A DNA stretch of 64,000 nucleotides from Woronichinia naegeliana WA131 (GTDB lineage Bacteria > Cyanobacteriota > Cyanobacteriia > Cyanobacteriales > Microcystaceae): contig CP073041.1 of the NCBI GenBank assembly GCA_025370055.1, forward strand, positions 1,116,001-1,180,000, in the 5' to 3' direction. Positions 47,077-57,752 of this stretch are shown here, one piece after another. The notes below the pieces were generated by a model. That model saw only the letters and a program-made list of their open reading frames with translations. It searched no databases and had not been told where the DNA came from. Within the stretch, counting starts at the first letter, position 1. The number at the start of each line of letters is the position of its first letter. The position numbers were made by a program, and so were the translations under genes.

Positions 47077-47440
47077 TCGCATCTTATTTGTTACAAAAAA
47101 TACAGACAAAAAGAGAGAAATATAGTGTAAAAAAGAAGCAGTCATCTAAGAGAAGAAAAGGCTATTATTTAAAAAAAGTAAGTGAGTGAGGTCAAAGATG
47201 GCAAAAGGCTTCGGCGCAAGAGTTCTAACCCCACAACAAGAAAAAGAAGTCAAAATTATCAAAAGAAGCATACTGAAACATTTTCAGTGCCTAAAAGAAC
47301 CGAGAACAGGGAGAAGGCAAGACCATAACTTAACAGCAATTGTCACCATAGGAATATTGGCAGTATTGTCAGGGGCAGATGGCTTCGTAGCAATTGAAGC
47401 CTATGGCAAAGCCAAACGAGAATGGCTAGAAATGTTTCTA

Positions 47441-48665
47441 GTGGTCTGTCAATTTTCTATTTGTGGATAAAGACGCTTGAGACGAATACGAGCCTCAGCC
47501 GTCGTGAATTGCCAATCTACCGACTTTTGGGAATGATTGCGCTGAGTGTACCAAGCCGTTGTTTCTTGCTCTAAAGTTTCCCGATCTGGAATTCGACGAG
47601 CTAGGCATTGCCGAGTCATTGCGGACAGCTCGTTTTCAGCAATATTAAGCCAACTGCCATGTTTTGGGGTATGGTGAATTTCCAACCGTTCGACTAGACG
47701 ACGAGCCGTGGAAGGCTCAAATGCTTCATATAGTGAGGCAAGTTTGTGAGTATTTAGCTGATCACATACTAAAATGACTTTGTCGTTATCAGCATAGTCG
47801 TTATCGAGTAAATTCTTAATTTCTGTTGCCCAGTCAACCGATGTTCTACGTTCACTGACAACTGTCTTTCGCCACCCAGACAAGGGTTCTGTAAACATAA
47901 AGATATTGGCTGTTCCATTGCGTTCATATTCGTAATCATGCGCCTCTGGCTGTCCAGGTTTGGCTGGTAGAGGAAGGCGGGTTTCTTTGACCAATTGTAT
48001 AGGTTGCTCATCCATGCAAATCACTGGACAATTGGGGTCATAGGGTCGGTGATAAATTTCTAGAACATCTTCCATGTTAGACACAAATTCGGCACTCTTT
48101 TCTGGTGGAATCACGTACATCTGTCGCAGATGAGGTTTTAGTTCATTTTTTTTAACACTTGACGCACGGTTTCGTGACTAATTGCTGGCACAATTTCTAA
48201 CTCGACCGCCTTGTCGGCTAGTAACCTCAATGTCCAACGGGCTTGACCAGCAGGCGGTTCTCCACAACGTAAGGCGATTAGTTTTGCTTCTACCTCTCCA
48301 TCAATAATCGGTTGACGAGGCGGCGTTTTGCGGGGCTTGCGGCTTAATGCTGACTCCACACCTTCATTGACCAATCGCTCCCTGAGATTGGCGACTGTGT
48401 TACGGTGACAACTAAAGGCGGCGGCAGCTTCCTCATCCGTCCATCCTTGTCCATTCACATCAATGTTTAACAGAATATTGGCGTGCTTAATTTTGTAAGC
48501 CGCTCCTTTGCCGATGGATACCAAATCTTTTAGGGTCTGACGTTCTTCTTGACTTAATCGGACAATATAGGTCTTGAGCATGGTTACTTATTACGATATC
48601 TGTTGAGGTAATGAATAGCCTCTCCATTTTCCCTCAAATTCACAATCTTTAGCTTGACAGACCAC
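47441..48665 (-). mobile_element. IS630-family element A
   Basis: 1225 bp with perfect 12-bp inverted ends GTGGTCTGTCAA, flanked by TA duplications (47439-47440 and 48666-48667), the IS630 hallmark. It is inserted in the ISAs1 transposase. Confidence 0.95.
47449..48581 (-). CDS. IS630-family transposase in two frames joined at an A8 run
   Basis: ORF A (48138-48581, 147 residues) holds the helix-turn-helix (GWTDEEAAAAFSCHRNTVAN). ORF B (47449-48137 region) holds the DDE domain: ICMDEQPIQL, LVCDQLNTH and HHTPKHGSWLNIAENELSAM, with the third catalytic residue in that block. They join across a run of eight A bases (TTAAAAAAAATG), where a -1 shift gives QVLKKNELKPH. This could be programmed frameshifting, as described for several IS groups, or a simple inactivating slip. 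Confidence 0.85.
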
Positions 48666-49421
48666 TAGAGTTACCAAAGGGAATTCCCTCTCACGATACC
48701 TTTGGAAGAGTATTTGGAATGTTGGAAACAGAAGAACTAGAAAAAAGTTTTCTGAGCTGGATAAGCAGTCTAACGGAGAAAATGGACATAGAGCTGATAC
48801 AGATAGATGGAAAAACGAAAAGAGGTTCTTATGATAGGGAAAAAGGACTAAATGCGTTACACAGCATAAGTGCGTGGAGTAGTGAGCGGGGACTGATGTT
48901 AGCGCAAAAGAAAGTAGATAGTAAATCTAATGAAATAAAAGCAGTCTCCTTGTTACTGAAGTTACTTAACATCAAGGGGGCAGTAGTAACCCTAGATGCA
49001 ATGGGAACGCAGACAGAAATCGCAAAACAAATAAAGCAAGGTGAAGGTGACTATGTATTGGCTCTCAAAGGAAATCAGGGCAAACTTAATAAACAAGTTA
49101 GGGATTGGTTTAAACAAGCGGTCGCTCAGAACTGGCAAGGAATTGAATACAGTTATCATGAGAAGACAGAAAAAGGACATTACCGTTTAGAAACTCGTCA
49201 AGTCTGGACAGTGTCAATCAATCAGCTTTCCGCATTGCATCGCCAAAATCAGTGGGTCGGTTTAGCAACTGTTGTGATGGTTAAAAGTAAAACTCAATTC
49301 GGTCATAAAACAACAGAGACGTTTCGCTATTATATTAGCAGTCTTCCTACGGATGCCGAACGTCATAGCCATGTGATTCGTTCTCACTGGAGTATTGAAA
49401 ATAGTCTGCATTGGGTTTTAG

Positions 49422-50697
49422 GGCACTGGTATCGTCTAGCTAGAAGCTATAAACGTTGCAATACAAGAGGTTCAACAAATCAGGCGAATTTGGAGTAAGT
49501 CCTCCCAAGTTAACCCTTTTTGAATTATACCGAGAGCTACCGCAGGAACTTTTTTCGTCGTAAAATGGCTGCGAACAAAGTTATGAACCATCCAGAAAAT
49601 ATCTAGCACTCGCTGTAATCCCACAACAGATTTAGCATAAGTATTTGTTCGACGACGAAAGGCGGCTAAATAGCGTCGTAGAGAACTATTAAATGCCTCA
49701 ACGTGGTTGGCATGAACATCCTTGTCTTCTGGTTTTTCTGTTGTCTCAGGATGTTCAGTTTTCGGAGTTTCTACTTTCTCTAGTTTACCCTCAGAATCTC
49801 GACGTTTACTACTCTTATTTTTTAATCTTACCACCATACCCTTCGGTAATACTTTGGTGGGACGACCTCGCTTCCCAGTCCTTAATACTTCGTGACAAAT
49901 ATTAAATAGCAGTTGACTATATCGCTTTTCTCCATCTGTAAATAACTGGAGAGATTCTGCACTCCTTTCAAATAATTCCGCTACCGTCATCATTGCTTCT
50001 AGAAATAATTTCTGCTCTTTTTTACCACATTTTAAATGCCAAATAAAGCGGCTAGCCCTGTCCATGAGCACGATTGTCCACCCCTCAGAGGCACTTGCTT
50101 CTTTATTTTTTCCAACTTTTGTGTATAGTTCATCCCCTTCTATTACTAATTTAACAAATTCATTCACTAAGGCGTATAAAAATAATGTCTCTTGTAATCC
50201 TGATAATTTCTTTTCCCAATTCAATATTGTTGTTTTTGCGTAGCCGAATACTCGGGCTGCTGCATTTAATCCTATTCCTTCCATTCTGGCTTTTAATACT
50301 TTTACAATTTCACTTAATGGGGTTTCTAAGCCAGCGATTACGCTACCATAAGTCTCAGCAAAACAAGAACCACATTCTTGACAGATGAACATTTTACGTT
50401 CCCCGTTACCTTTCGTTTGGTAATGAGAATGTATTTTTACTTTTTCACTATAGCAATGAGGGCAGTTTTTCTGAAATAAGGCTTCCTCTTTCTCTTGGGG
50501 TAAGCCAATATCACTTAGGAGGTCAATTGAGCTTTTATTCAATGTTGACATTGCTTTCCGTTTTCCCTTTCTTTAATATAATGACAATAATAATAGTATA
50601 ACAAAAACGGGAATATGTCCAGTCGTAAGTTATTTTCTATTTTCTCAAACTCTTACACCATAACTTTTTCTAGCTTTGATCACACGATACCAGTACC
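49422..50697 (-). mobile_element. IS1-family element
   Basis: 1276 bp with ends GGCACTGGTATCG and GGTACTGGTATCG, flanked by the 8-bp duplication GGTTTTAG (49414-49421 and 50698-50705). It is inserted in the ISAs1 transposase just before the DVTFNED block. Confidence 0.95.
49472..50551 (-). CDS. IS1-family transposase (long, single frame)
   Basis: 359 residues. There is an N-terminal zinc ribbon (CPHCYSEKVKIHSHY, then FICQECGSCF) and a helix-turn-helix near GLNAAARVFGYAKTTILNWE. The DDE domain is VIEGDELYTKVG, WTIVLMDRASRFI, LFTDGEKRYSQLL and HVEAFNSSLRRYLAAFRRRT. A lysine-rich insert (KNKSSKRRDSEGKLEKVETP) is unlike enterobacterial IS1. There is one frame and no frameshift, as in the cyanobacterial and archaeal branch. 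Confidence 0.92.
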   Translation of the reverse strand: MSTLNKSSIDLLSDIGLPQEKEEALFQKNCPHCYSEKVKIHSHYQTKGNGERKMFICQECGSCFAETYGSVIAGLETPLSEIVKVLKARMEGIGLNAAARVFGYAKTTILNWEKKLSGLQETLFLYALVNEFVKLVIEGDELYTKVGKNKEASASEGWTIVLMDRASRFIWHLKCGKKEQKLFLEAMMTVAELFERSAESLQLFTDGEKRYSQLLFNICHEVLRTGKRGRPTKVLPKGMVVRLKNKSSKRRDSEGKLEKVETPKTEHPETTEKPEDKDVHANHVEAFNSSLRRYLAAFRRRTNTYAKSVVGLQRVLDIFWMVHNFVRSHFTTKKVPAVALGIIQKGLTWEDLLQIRLIC

Positions 50698-50927
50698 GGT
50701 TTTAGATGTCACTTTTAATGAGGATGCGAGTCGAGTGCGTCAAGGTAATGCGGCTGATAATTTGGGCTTGCTCCGTCGTTTAAGTATTAATTTGCTTAAA
50801 CATGAGCCATCTCAAAAAAGCTTGAAGATGAAGCGTTATTTGGCGGCGATGGACAACAATTTTCTTCTACAGGTTTTAGCAGCTAGTTCACGGGAGTGAT
50901 ATTCATGAGTATATTTAGCTTCAAATA

Positions 50928-51137
50928 GGGCTTGCTGAAAAAGTCCACAAAACGAACCTAGATGCCACAGGGCGCGAAAAATGGTGACTTCAGAGCTCAG
51001 TTTCCAGTTTTACCTCACATTTTTCCAGCAAAGTGCATGGATTTTGAGCCTCCAAATGCCATAACCTTGCATCTGATCGTTTGTAAAATGCCTGAAAGTA
51101 TTGTATAGCAAGGATTTTATCCTTATTCAGCAAGCCC
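50928..51137 (+). repeat. 210-bp MITE with IS5/IS1182-type ends
   Basis: Ends GGGCTTGCTGAAAAAGTC and GGGCTTGCTGAATAAGG match the termini of the 1688-bp elements at 8553 and 54008. It is flanked by the 6-bp duplication CAAATA (50922-50927 and 51138-51143). No coding capacity. It is inserted between the ISAs1 transposase stop and the right end of that element. Confidence 0.9.
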
Positions 51138-51304
51138 CAAATAGGAGGATTGGCAAAATATTGACACCAACAATTATGAATTAGCGAAATTACTTAATCT
51201 TTTAGAGTTTAAGTTGATTTTCTTCTCTTTTTAGTTTTTGATATAGTCTATTTTTAAGCTAGATTTCTTTTTTGATTCCACTCTACTAATATGCGATTAC
51301 CCTG

Positions 51305-51823
51305 GCCCATCCCCCCTTTTAAAGGACAATTTCAGCCCAATATTAACCGTATCCAACGTTTTCGAGTCTGGTTTGGCAAACAAGGCTCCATGGCCCTGGT
51401 CAGTCATTTAGATTTAGTTCGTTTATTTGAGCGAGCCGTGCGTCGGGCTGCTTTACCCATTTCCTTTACGGGCGGATTTCGGGCTGGCCCTCGGATTTCC
51501 ATTGCCAATGCCTTGCCCTTGGGGGCTACCAGTAGCGGTGAAATTGTGGATTTCGAGTTAACAGAAAGCTTAGAATTAGCGAATTTTCAACAACGTCTCA
51601 GTGCGGTACTTCCTGCGGATATCCCCATTTATCAGGTGCAAGAAATTGATATCAAAGCTCCTTCGGCGACAAAATTATTAGATCAGGCGGAGTATTCGAT
51701 TACCATTGGGATAGAACAAGCTGTTTCTCTGACCCAGTGGCAGCAATGGATTGATCAAATTTGGCAAGCAACAGAGATTTTACTGGCCAAAAAAACAAAA
51801 TCAGGGAAACCAGTTACTTTAAA
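51305..51823 (+). pseudogene. Fragment of radical-SAM-associated protein (TIGR03960/DUF2344 C-terminal part)
   Basis: Reads INRIQRFRVWFGKQGSMALV, SHLDLVRLFERAVRRAALPI, SFTGGFRAGPRIS, NALPLGATSSGEIVDFELTE and KAPSATKLLDQAEYSI. In cyanobacteria this DUF2344 domain is the C-terminal part of a large B12-binding radical-SAM protein. The N-terminal portion is lost at the ISAs1 end and the C-terminus is cut at 51824 by the IS1634-type element. The open frame from 51291 takes its ATG from the transposon end. The rest of the gene is not in the window. Confidence 0.85.
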
Positions 51824-53577
51824 CCCACATTCCGTACATAAAAAAAGAACAAAGAAAATAAGAAAAGTCATTATGACAAAAGATAATACTGACAAGTAGT
51901 AGCCCCAAAAAAGCGCAAAATCCTCTCTCGCTCAAGCGTTAGATTGATTATTTGGGGACAATTATCCAGTACAACCCAATGAACTCCTCTCAACATCTGA
52001 AAAATCCAACGCAGTGTCGGACGCTGAGTCGGCTTTCCCAACTGATTAGGCACAGTCTCCTCCTGCTCTGCCAGAGCCAGTCTCAGTTTACGTTGTCCCA
52101 AGCTGTACACCAGTAAACACAACACCATGATGAAACTCAATGCCATAATCCGCTCAGGGGTTTTGAGAAAAACACTGGACGCCAAAAACAGAGGGTCTTT
52201 AAGGAAGCGAAAACCTCGCTCTACCCCTTGCTGTTGCTTGTAGTGGACAAGCAGTTGCTCATCGCTCAAAGAGTCTCCATCTAGCTGATTCGTCGCCAAG
52301 ACAAAACGTCCTGCTGCCCGCTCTGAAGCTTGAACTTTCGCACTATTGAGGCTGAAAGTGGCTTGGGCATGATAGCTACGACGAATGGGCTGTTCATGGG
52401 GACGGGGTTTACCTCGATGACCGTAATGACATTTTTCGACGACAGTTAGGTCTTGAAGAAGATGCCATTCTAAACTCTTCTCCCATCGGCTCAGGGCGGT
52501 TAAAGCATCCTCCCGACAAGCAAATTCCTGACGCTGTAATTGTTCTAATTGTCTTTGAGCTTGAGCCGTTGCTTTCTCTGTCTTCTTCGTCAGTTGTTTG
52601 AGGTCTAAAGCTTTTTTTTGCTCGCTATCTACCACTATCCAACGTTGTTTGACTCCCCCATATTCACTTTCTAAGGAGGTAAGACGATAGCCCTCTAAAT
52701 CAGTTGTGATGAATTGCTCCGAGGCTAATTGACTGACCGCATCCTGCACTTCTCTAATCGTTTTCGGCACAGAACATAACCAGTATATGCCGGTTAACTT
52801 TTGCAAGTTATCGGCACTGTATAAGGCTGAATCTGCTATATACAAACCATCGAATTGCCACTGCTCATTGAACTTTTTCAAGAGTTTAGCAAACTCTTTT
52901 TTATCACTTTGATTGCCATCTCCTAATTCGAGAAAAGCGGGAATGTCGCCATCCCCCCAACAGACTAGATTCAAGACAAATTGTTTCAAGTCTGGTCGCT
53001 TATCCTTTGAATAGCCATGAGTGATATGGATTATTTGGCTTTCTTTGTCTTCTCTCTCCACCGATAATTTATATTCCCCTTGTACCGATAATGAACTGGA
53101 GTCTAAATGGGAACTTTTCATCACTATTTTGAAGATTTCTACGGCTTTTAGACAAATTCCGAGAAACAAACGGCTGATGCCGGCCATAAAGATTAAATCT
53201 AAGACTCTCCCTAAACGGTCATCATTCAGGTCGCTGGCTTTTATTCCTTTTCCTAAAAGATGTTCTACTGGTTTATCTTCAAAAAAACGACTGAACAAAT
53301 ATAAAGGAGAGTTGATAAAGCCTAAGCCATTGAGAATCATCGCTTTCACTACCAGACCCGCACTGATTTTAGCACGGTCATTTTCTCCTAGTTGTTCATT
53401 GATATAATCCACTAGACCTAGTTCATCAACTATCGCCGCGATTATTCCTAAATGGTCGAGATTTTTAACGTTTAATTGGGTCATTTTCTCTTGGGTTTAT
53501 TAGCTTTTTTATTTTAACTATTCTGTAGCCATTTTTGAATCTATTTTTATTTTTTCAAAACTAGTACGGAATACGGG
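51824..53577 (-). mobile_element. IS1634-family element
   Basis: 1754 bp with inverted ends CCCACATTCCGTAC and CCCGTATTCCGTAC. Its left flank is the radical-SAM fragment and its right flank an ISKra4-like transposase lacking its 5' part. These flanks do not match, so it sits at a recombination junction rather than at a simple insertion. Confidence 0.88.
51871..53484 (-). CDS. IS1634-family transposase
   Basis: 537 residues, apparently intact. There is an N-terminal DUF4277-type region (NLDHLGIIAAIVDELGLVDY, AGLVVKAMILNGLGF) and the DDE core: VMKSSHLDSSSLSVQG, the FDGLYIADSALYS strand, and LLVHYKQQQGVERGFRFLKD carrying the glutamate. The C-terminal helices run from MALSFIMVLCLLVYSLGQRK. The start ATG is at 53484. 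Confidence 0.92.
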   Translation of the reverse strand: MTQLNVKNLDHLGIIAAIVDELGLVDYINEQLGENDRAKISAGLVVKAMILNGLGFINSPLYLFSRFFEDKPVEHLLGKGIKASDLNDDRLGRVLDLIFMAGISRLFLGICLKAVEIFKIVMKSSHLDSSSLSVQGEYKLSVEREDKESQIIHITHGYSKDKRPDLKQFVLNLVCWGDGDIPAFLELGDGNQSDKKEFAKLLKKFNEQWQFDGLYIADSALYSADNLQKLTGIYWLCSVPKTIREVQDAVSQLASEQFITTDLEGYRLTSLESEYGGVKQRWIVVDSEQKKALDLKQLTKKTEKATAQAQRQLEQLQRQEFACREDALTALSRWEKSLEWHLLQDLTVVEKCHYGHRGKPRPHEQPIRRSYHAQATFSLNSAKVQASERAAGRFVLATNQLDGDSLSDEQLLVHYKQQQGVERGFRFLKDPLFLASSVFLKTPERIMALSFIMVLCLLVYSLGQRKLRLALAEQEETVPNQLGKPTQRPTLRWIFQMLRGVHWVVLDNCPQIINLTLERERILRFFGATTCQYYLLS

Positions 53578-54007
53578 CTCTAACACAGAAGTCGAAGAAA
53601 TTAGCATAGATGGTGGGAAGGTACGACTCAGAACTCCCAAGGGAGAACCCTTAATTTGGCGTGATTATAAAGGAGTCAGTTTTCATCAATTGGGGGTAGC
53701 TGCCTTTTTTCAAGATAACTCGGCTTTATTAGATTTGGTTAATTCTCAAATTTTGGCTAAGCCTTTAATTTGTTTGGGAGATGGACATGATGGTATCTGG
53801 AACTTATTTCGTGAGATAGGACAGAAACATGAGCGAATTGAAATTTTGGACTGGTATCACTTAATTGAAAACCTCTATAAAGTTGGGGGGTCATTCCAGC
53901 GAATTGAGGAGGTCAAGTCTTTTCTTTGGACGGGTGAAGTGGATGCCGCTATCTCCTGTTTTGAGGGATGGTCAGAGCCTCAAGCTGAGAATTTTATCAT
54001 TTATTTA

Positions 54008-55695
54008 GGGCTTGCTGAAAAAGTCAAAAAACGAAAGAAATGTGGGTTAGGGAAGTATGGACTGAAAAAGCATAGATAACTTATCCTTATGGAAACAAAT
54101 CAAAATACAGATTTTGTTTAATCTATTGTTCCTTTCTGTCTAAAAAGGTCAACACAAATCACTCCTCACAAAAGAGAGGAAAATTAACACCATTTTTCAC
54201 AAGAAAAACGACTCTACAACTTTTTACTTTTTGTCTTCTGAAGTAGAGTAGAAAGATTCATTACCAAAAAGTTCATCGCAATTACCGTTTCCGAGGTCTC
54301 AGGTAGTTTGGCCATCACTCGACCAAGACTAAATTTCCTCTTTCCCTGTCCGAATTTACCCTCAATGGCATTACGCACTCTTTCATCTGAGCGTGCCTCT
54401 TTCTTTTTTTCTTTGCTCACCTCTTTCGGCGGTCTTCCCAATCGGGGACCACTCATTCTTATATCCCTTTCTTTACAATAAGCTCGATTCGCTTTTGTTC
54501 GATAGATTTTATCCACATGAACCGATTCCGGATAACATCCTGTTTCCCTTTTATATTCTTCTATTCGCGCTTGTAAATCTCCCGATTCGTTGTAATTATC
54601 CCAACTTAATTTGTCTAAGAAGACAAAGCCATTCACATTACTTGCCGATATTTTAGCTCCAAACTCTACTGCTTTTCCCGCTTTTCCACGCACTATTGGA
54701 CGCACGTGAGGTTGGCTTACACTCACAATTCTGTTTTCTACTTTATTTGTCTTTTTTTCATACATTTCTAACTGTTGCTCATACACTTTTCCTATCGTTA
54801 CAAGCTCTTCTTGCTCTTTTTTCGTTAGTTTTTCTAACTTTGCTCCCTCTTCTATCATTTTTTCTATATCAGACAAGTTTCTTTTTATATATCCTAGTTG
54901 TTTTTTTGTTCCTTTTCTTCTTTCTTTTTTTGACACACGACGTTTTTTTGCTATGGCTAAGTACTCTTTTCTTGCCACTTCCCTATAAGTCCTCGGCTTT
55001 TCTTTCCTTTTCTCTTTTATTTCTTCATACAGCTTATCTATTATTTTTTCTGTTTTTTCTCTGGCATCATTCAATATTCCTATATCCGTTGGATATTTTA
55101 TATCTGCTGGTGTACAAGTCGCATCTAACAATAACTTTCCTTCATTTTCTTTTTTTTCTGACGCTACACCCGTCGCTTTTTTTTCTATTTCTTTATTAAT
55201 TTTATTTATTAATTCCATTCCTATTTTTTTACGAAAATGAACCATCATTGACGCATTAAATGCTTCTTTGCTACTATAGCTTTCCATTTCTATAAAGTAC
55301 TGTAAATAAGGGTTCTCTTTTATTTGTTCTACTGTTTCTCTGTCACTTTTTCCTGAAATTTCTTTGATAATTAATGCTCCTAATGCCATTCTAAATGATT
55401 TGGCTGGGGCTCCTTTTTTTTCTGTGAAGTTTTTTGCATATTCTTCCTCATATTCTTCCCAAAGAATCATTTTTGACATTTCTATCCAACGATTTTCTTC
55501 GTCTAACTGCCCGCCGAACAGATTTTTCAAGTTTTCTGGTGTTTCAATTGAGTACTGTTGCTTTCGGTACATCTGCTTTCTCTCTTCTTAATGCAATGGT
55601 TTTGAGGCATTCTACCCTATTTTCGTGCATTCTAGCGGTTCTTAATTCGCCTACTATTTTTCTCCGTAAAGGTTTCAGCTTTTTTCAGCAAGCCC
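54008..55695 (-). mobile_element. IS5/IS1182-type element, copy 2
   Basis: 1688 bp, same ends as copy 1, flanked by the 6-bp duplication TATTTA (54002-54007 and 55696-55701). Copy 1 has the same target hexamer. Confidence 0.94.
54214..55572 (-). CDS. Transposase, IS5/IS1182-type DDE, copy 2
   Basis: 452 residues, differing from the protein at 8676-10034 at only a few positions (ILWEEY, FIEMESY). The full DDE domain is kept, so it is probably functional. The open frames on the plus strand across it (54393-54656, 54696-55199) are shadows. Confidence 0.92.
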   Translation of the reverse strand: MYRKQQYSIETPENLKNLFGGQLDEENRWIEMSKMILWEEYEEEYAKNFTEKKGAPAKSFRMALGALIIKEISGKSDRETVEQIKENPYLQYFIEMESYSSKEAFNASMMVHFRKKIGMELINKINKEIEKKATGVASEKKENEGKLLLDATCTPADIKYPTDIGILNDAREKTEKIIDKLYEEIKEKRKEKPRTYREVARKEYLAIAKKRRVSKKERRKGTKKQLGYIKRNLSDIEKMIEEGAKLEKLTKKEQEELVTIGKVYEQQLEMYEKKTNKVENRIVSVSQPHVRPIVRGKAGKAVEFGAKISASNVNGFVFLDKLSWDNYNESGDLQARIEEYKRETGCYPESVHVDKIYRTKANRAYCKERDIRMSGPRLGRPPKEVSKEKKKEARSDERVRNAIEGKFGQGKRKFSLGRVMAKLPETSETVIAMNFLVMNLSTLLQKTKSKKL

Positions 55696-55953
55696 TATTT
55701 AAACAAGCATAAACATCGGATTGTCAATTATGGTTATTTGCAGGCAGAGGGCATTTCTATTGGCTCTGGCTCTGTCGAATCTCAAGTTAAACAAATTGGT
55801 CATCGTCTTAAAATTACTGGTGCGAGTTGGAATTCTGACAATGTACCACAAGTCCTTCGTCATCGCTGTTCCTATTTAAATGATTACCTTTTTTGACTCT
55901 TTCATTTACCTCGTTAAGTATTTCTACTTATTGCAAAGGTGAGATGCTCCCCA

Positions 55954-56456
55954 GATATTAGATTTCTATCATGCCTCTGGTTACTTAGGTGCCTTGGCAG
56001 AAGCGTTGCATCCGAATACCGTGTCAAAACAAAAAGAATGGTTGACTGAAAATTGTCGAGAACTCAAGCATGAAAAAGGAAAAGCAGGAGAACTGCTAAA
56101 TCTGATGAAAGAAGTCAAAGAAGAAAAAAGTCATTCTAAGAATCTTACCGAGAAACTACAAGCGGCGATTACTTATTACGAGAATCATCAGCATCAAATG
56201 GATTATGCTGAATACATAGAGAAAAAGTATCCGATTGGTTCAGGTGTTACGGAAGCAGCTTGTAAGACGTTGGTCAAACAACGATTATGTTGTTCAGGGA
56301 TGCGATGGAAGGAAAAAGGAGCAGGAATTATTTTGAGCCTACGAGCTTTGGTATTGACCAAGGAACGATGGAGTCAATTTTGGGCAAAACTTGATCAATA
56401 TGGGTTCCCTGTAGAACCCTGATTACAACAGCTTTTATCAACTAAAGGTCGCACCC
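55954..56456 (+). mobile_element. ISKra4-family element, 3' third only
   Basis: Starts at CAGATATTAGATTTC inside the transposase (ILDFYHASGYLGALAEAL) and runs to the terminal CTAAAGGTCGCACCC. It is nearly identical to the end of the intact copy at 59794-61182. It joins the broken ISKra4-like element of the second type on the left and the IS4-family copy 3 on the right. Confidence 0.9.
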
Positions 56457-57752
56457 GCCTTCGCTACATAGTATAGACTCCGAAACACCATCTCTACTGA
56501 GATTTTTTCTTTCGGTTGATTTAGAGCAATCGCCACTTCCCCTACCAATTGATTTAAGACCGTATAGAAAATCAAAGTGCAAATAATCTGGATTTGGACA
56601 CCATTCTTATTCCCTACCCATAAATAGGCTAGTCCTAAAAGTCTTTTCGTTAATAAAAAGGCTTCTTCGATTGTCCATCGTCTTCGATATAAATCACAGA
56701 CCTCTTCGGCGGACAGTTGTTCGGGAGACAACACATTTGTTAAATACTGATACCAGATTGTTCCCCATAATACTGAGACTAATCTCACCGGATGCTTGCA
56801 AGGATTAGAACGGTAATTTCCCATAATGATAATCTCATCTCTGTAATGACTACCTTGAGACAATACTTGTTTGGTTTTGTAAGATGTACCCGCTCTAAAT
56901 CTGGTTAGAAAAAACTTTTTAGCTTCTGTTAACAAATCAAACCACACAAAGCTAAAAAATCCCATATCTACGAGAATTAAACCATTTTCTGGTAATTTAG
57001 CTGCCAATTCTTCACACCATATTTTATCATTTGATTTATCATTTTCTGTGTACCATAAAGTAACGGGTCTTTGGGTAAAGGCTTCCACTACCATCATTAT
57101 TTTACCCCCCAATTTACTCTTTTCTTCTTTACTTATTTTCATATTTTTCCTTATCTGCTCTAGCGTTTAGCCATCTGCTATCCACACTGCACTAAACTTT
57201 TCTCTTATTTTTTCCCATTTTTCTCCTACTTGGAGCTTCTTCCCTTTTTCGGCTGCTTTTTCTAACACTCCTTTTAGTAATATTGCAAATATTTCGGCTG
57301 GCACATTCATCATTCTTTTTGATACTGCCTGTTTGCTTACTTTTAATGATGCTACCCATAGCAATCCCTCTTCCTCTAACAGTCTTACCGCTTCACTTAT
57401 ACCCGCTATTTGACGATACACTATACTTAACACTAATGCCACCATTACTGGTAAATTTAGCACCCTATCTCTCATCATTTTCTCATGAGTTCCCTGTAAA
57501 TATTTTAATGGTGTAAACATTGTGGGTTCTAGTAATTCAAACAACTCTTTTGTTATTTCAGGGATTTCTACCCCTGGCTGATTTGTCTTACGACGTAAGT
57601 CTGGGTTTCCTTTTCTCCGAGGATGTTGTCTTGCCATTTGTTTTTTGCTCACTTTTTTATATACTAACCTTTTTTTCAGCCTACTCTTACTTCCGCCTGC
57701 TTTTAGGCTAATCTTTTGTGAGTAGGCATTTTGGCTTAAGTTGACACCAATG
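56457..57752 (-). mobile_element. IS4-family element, copy 3, truncated
   Basis: Carries the start-side end (CATTGGTGTCAACTTAAG, reading on the minus strand from 57752). Its other end is missing, replaced at 56456 by the ISKra4 fragment. The transposase (57167-57661 plus 56457-57142) has the same TAA nonsense change as copy 1 and lacks the last 60 residues. Confidence 0.92.

Larger units (their letters stand above)
47198..50899 (+). pseudogene. ISAs1-family transposase, split by two elements
   Basis: The start MAKGFGARVLTPQQEKEVKI is followed by LKHFQCLKEPRTGRRQDHNL, typical of the H-repeat/ISAs1 group. After the IS630-type element the frame resumes at 48668 with ELPKGIPSHDTFGRVFGMLE, the catalytic IQIDGKTKRGSYD and TLDAMGTQTEIA. 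After the IS1 element it resumes at 50706 with DVTFNEDASRVRQGNAADN, carrying the last catalytic residues, and ends LLQVLAASSRE. All parts are in frame once the insertions and their duplications are removed. Confidence 0.92.
47069..51304 (+). mobile_element. ISAs1-family element with three nested insertions
   Basis: Left end CAGGGTAATCGCATCTTA at 47069 and right end ATGCGATTACCCTG ending at 51304. Nested inside are an IS630-type element (47441-48665), an IS1-family element (49422-50697) and a MITE (50928-51137). Outer flanks show no target duplication: the left is a small gene and the right is a radical-SAM gene fragment, so a deletion or recombination has occurred across it. Confidence 0.88.
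53578..55896 (+). pseudogene. ISKra4-like transposase (second type), truncated and interrupted
   Basis: Begins in the middle of a transposase: EVEEISIDGGKVRLRTPKGE, WRDYKGVSFHQLGVAAFFQD, LGDGHDGIWNLFREIG and DWYHLIENLYKVGGS. An IS5/IS1182-type element (54008-55695) follows. It then resumes with HRIVNYGYLQAEGISIGSGS, VESQVKQIGHRLKITGASW and VLRHRCSYLNDYLF. The 5' part was lost at the IS1634 junction. The element's own right end is probably near 55953 (GGGGAGCATCTCACC on the reverse strand). Confidence 0.88.
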
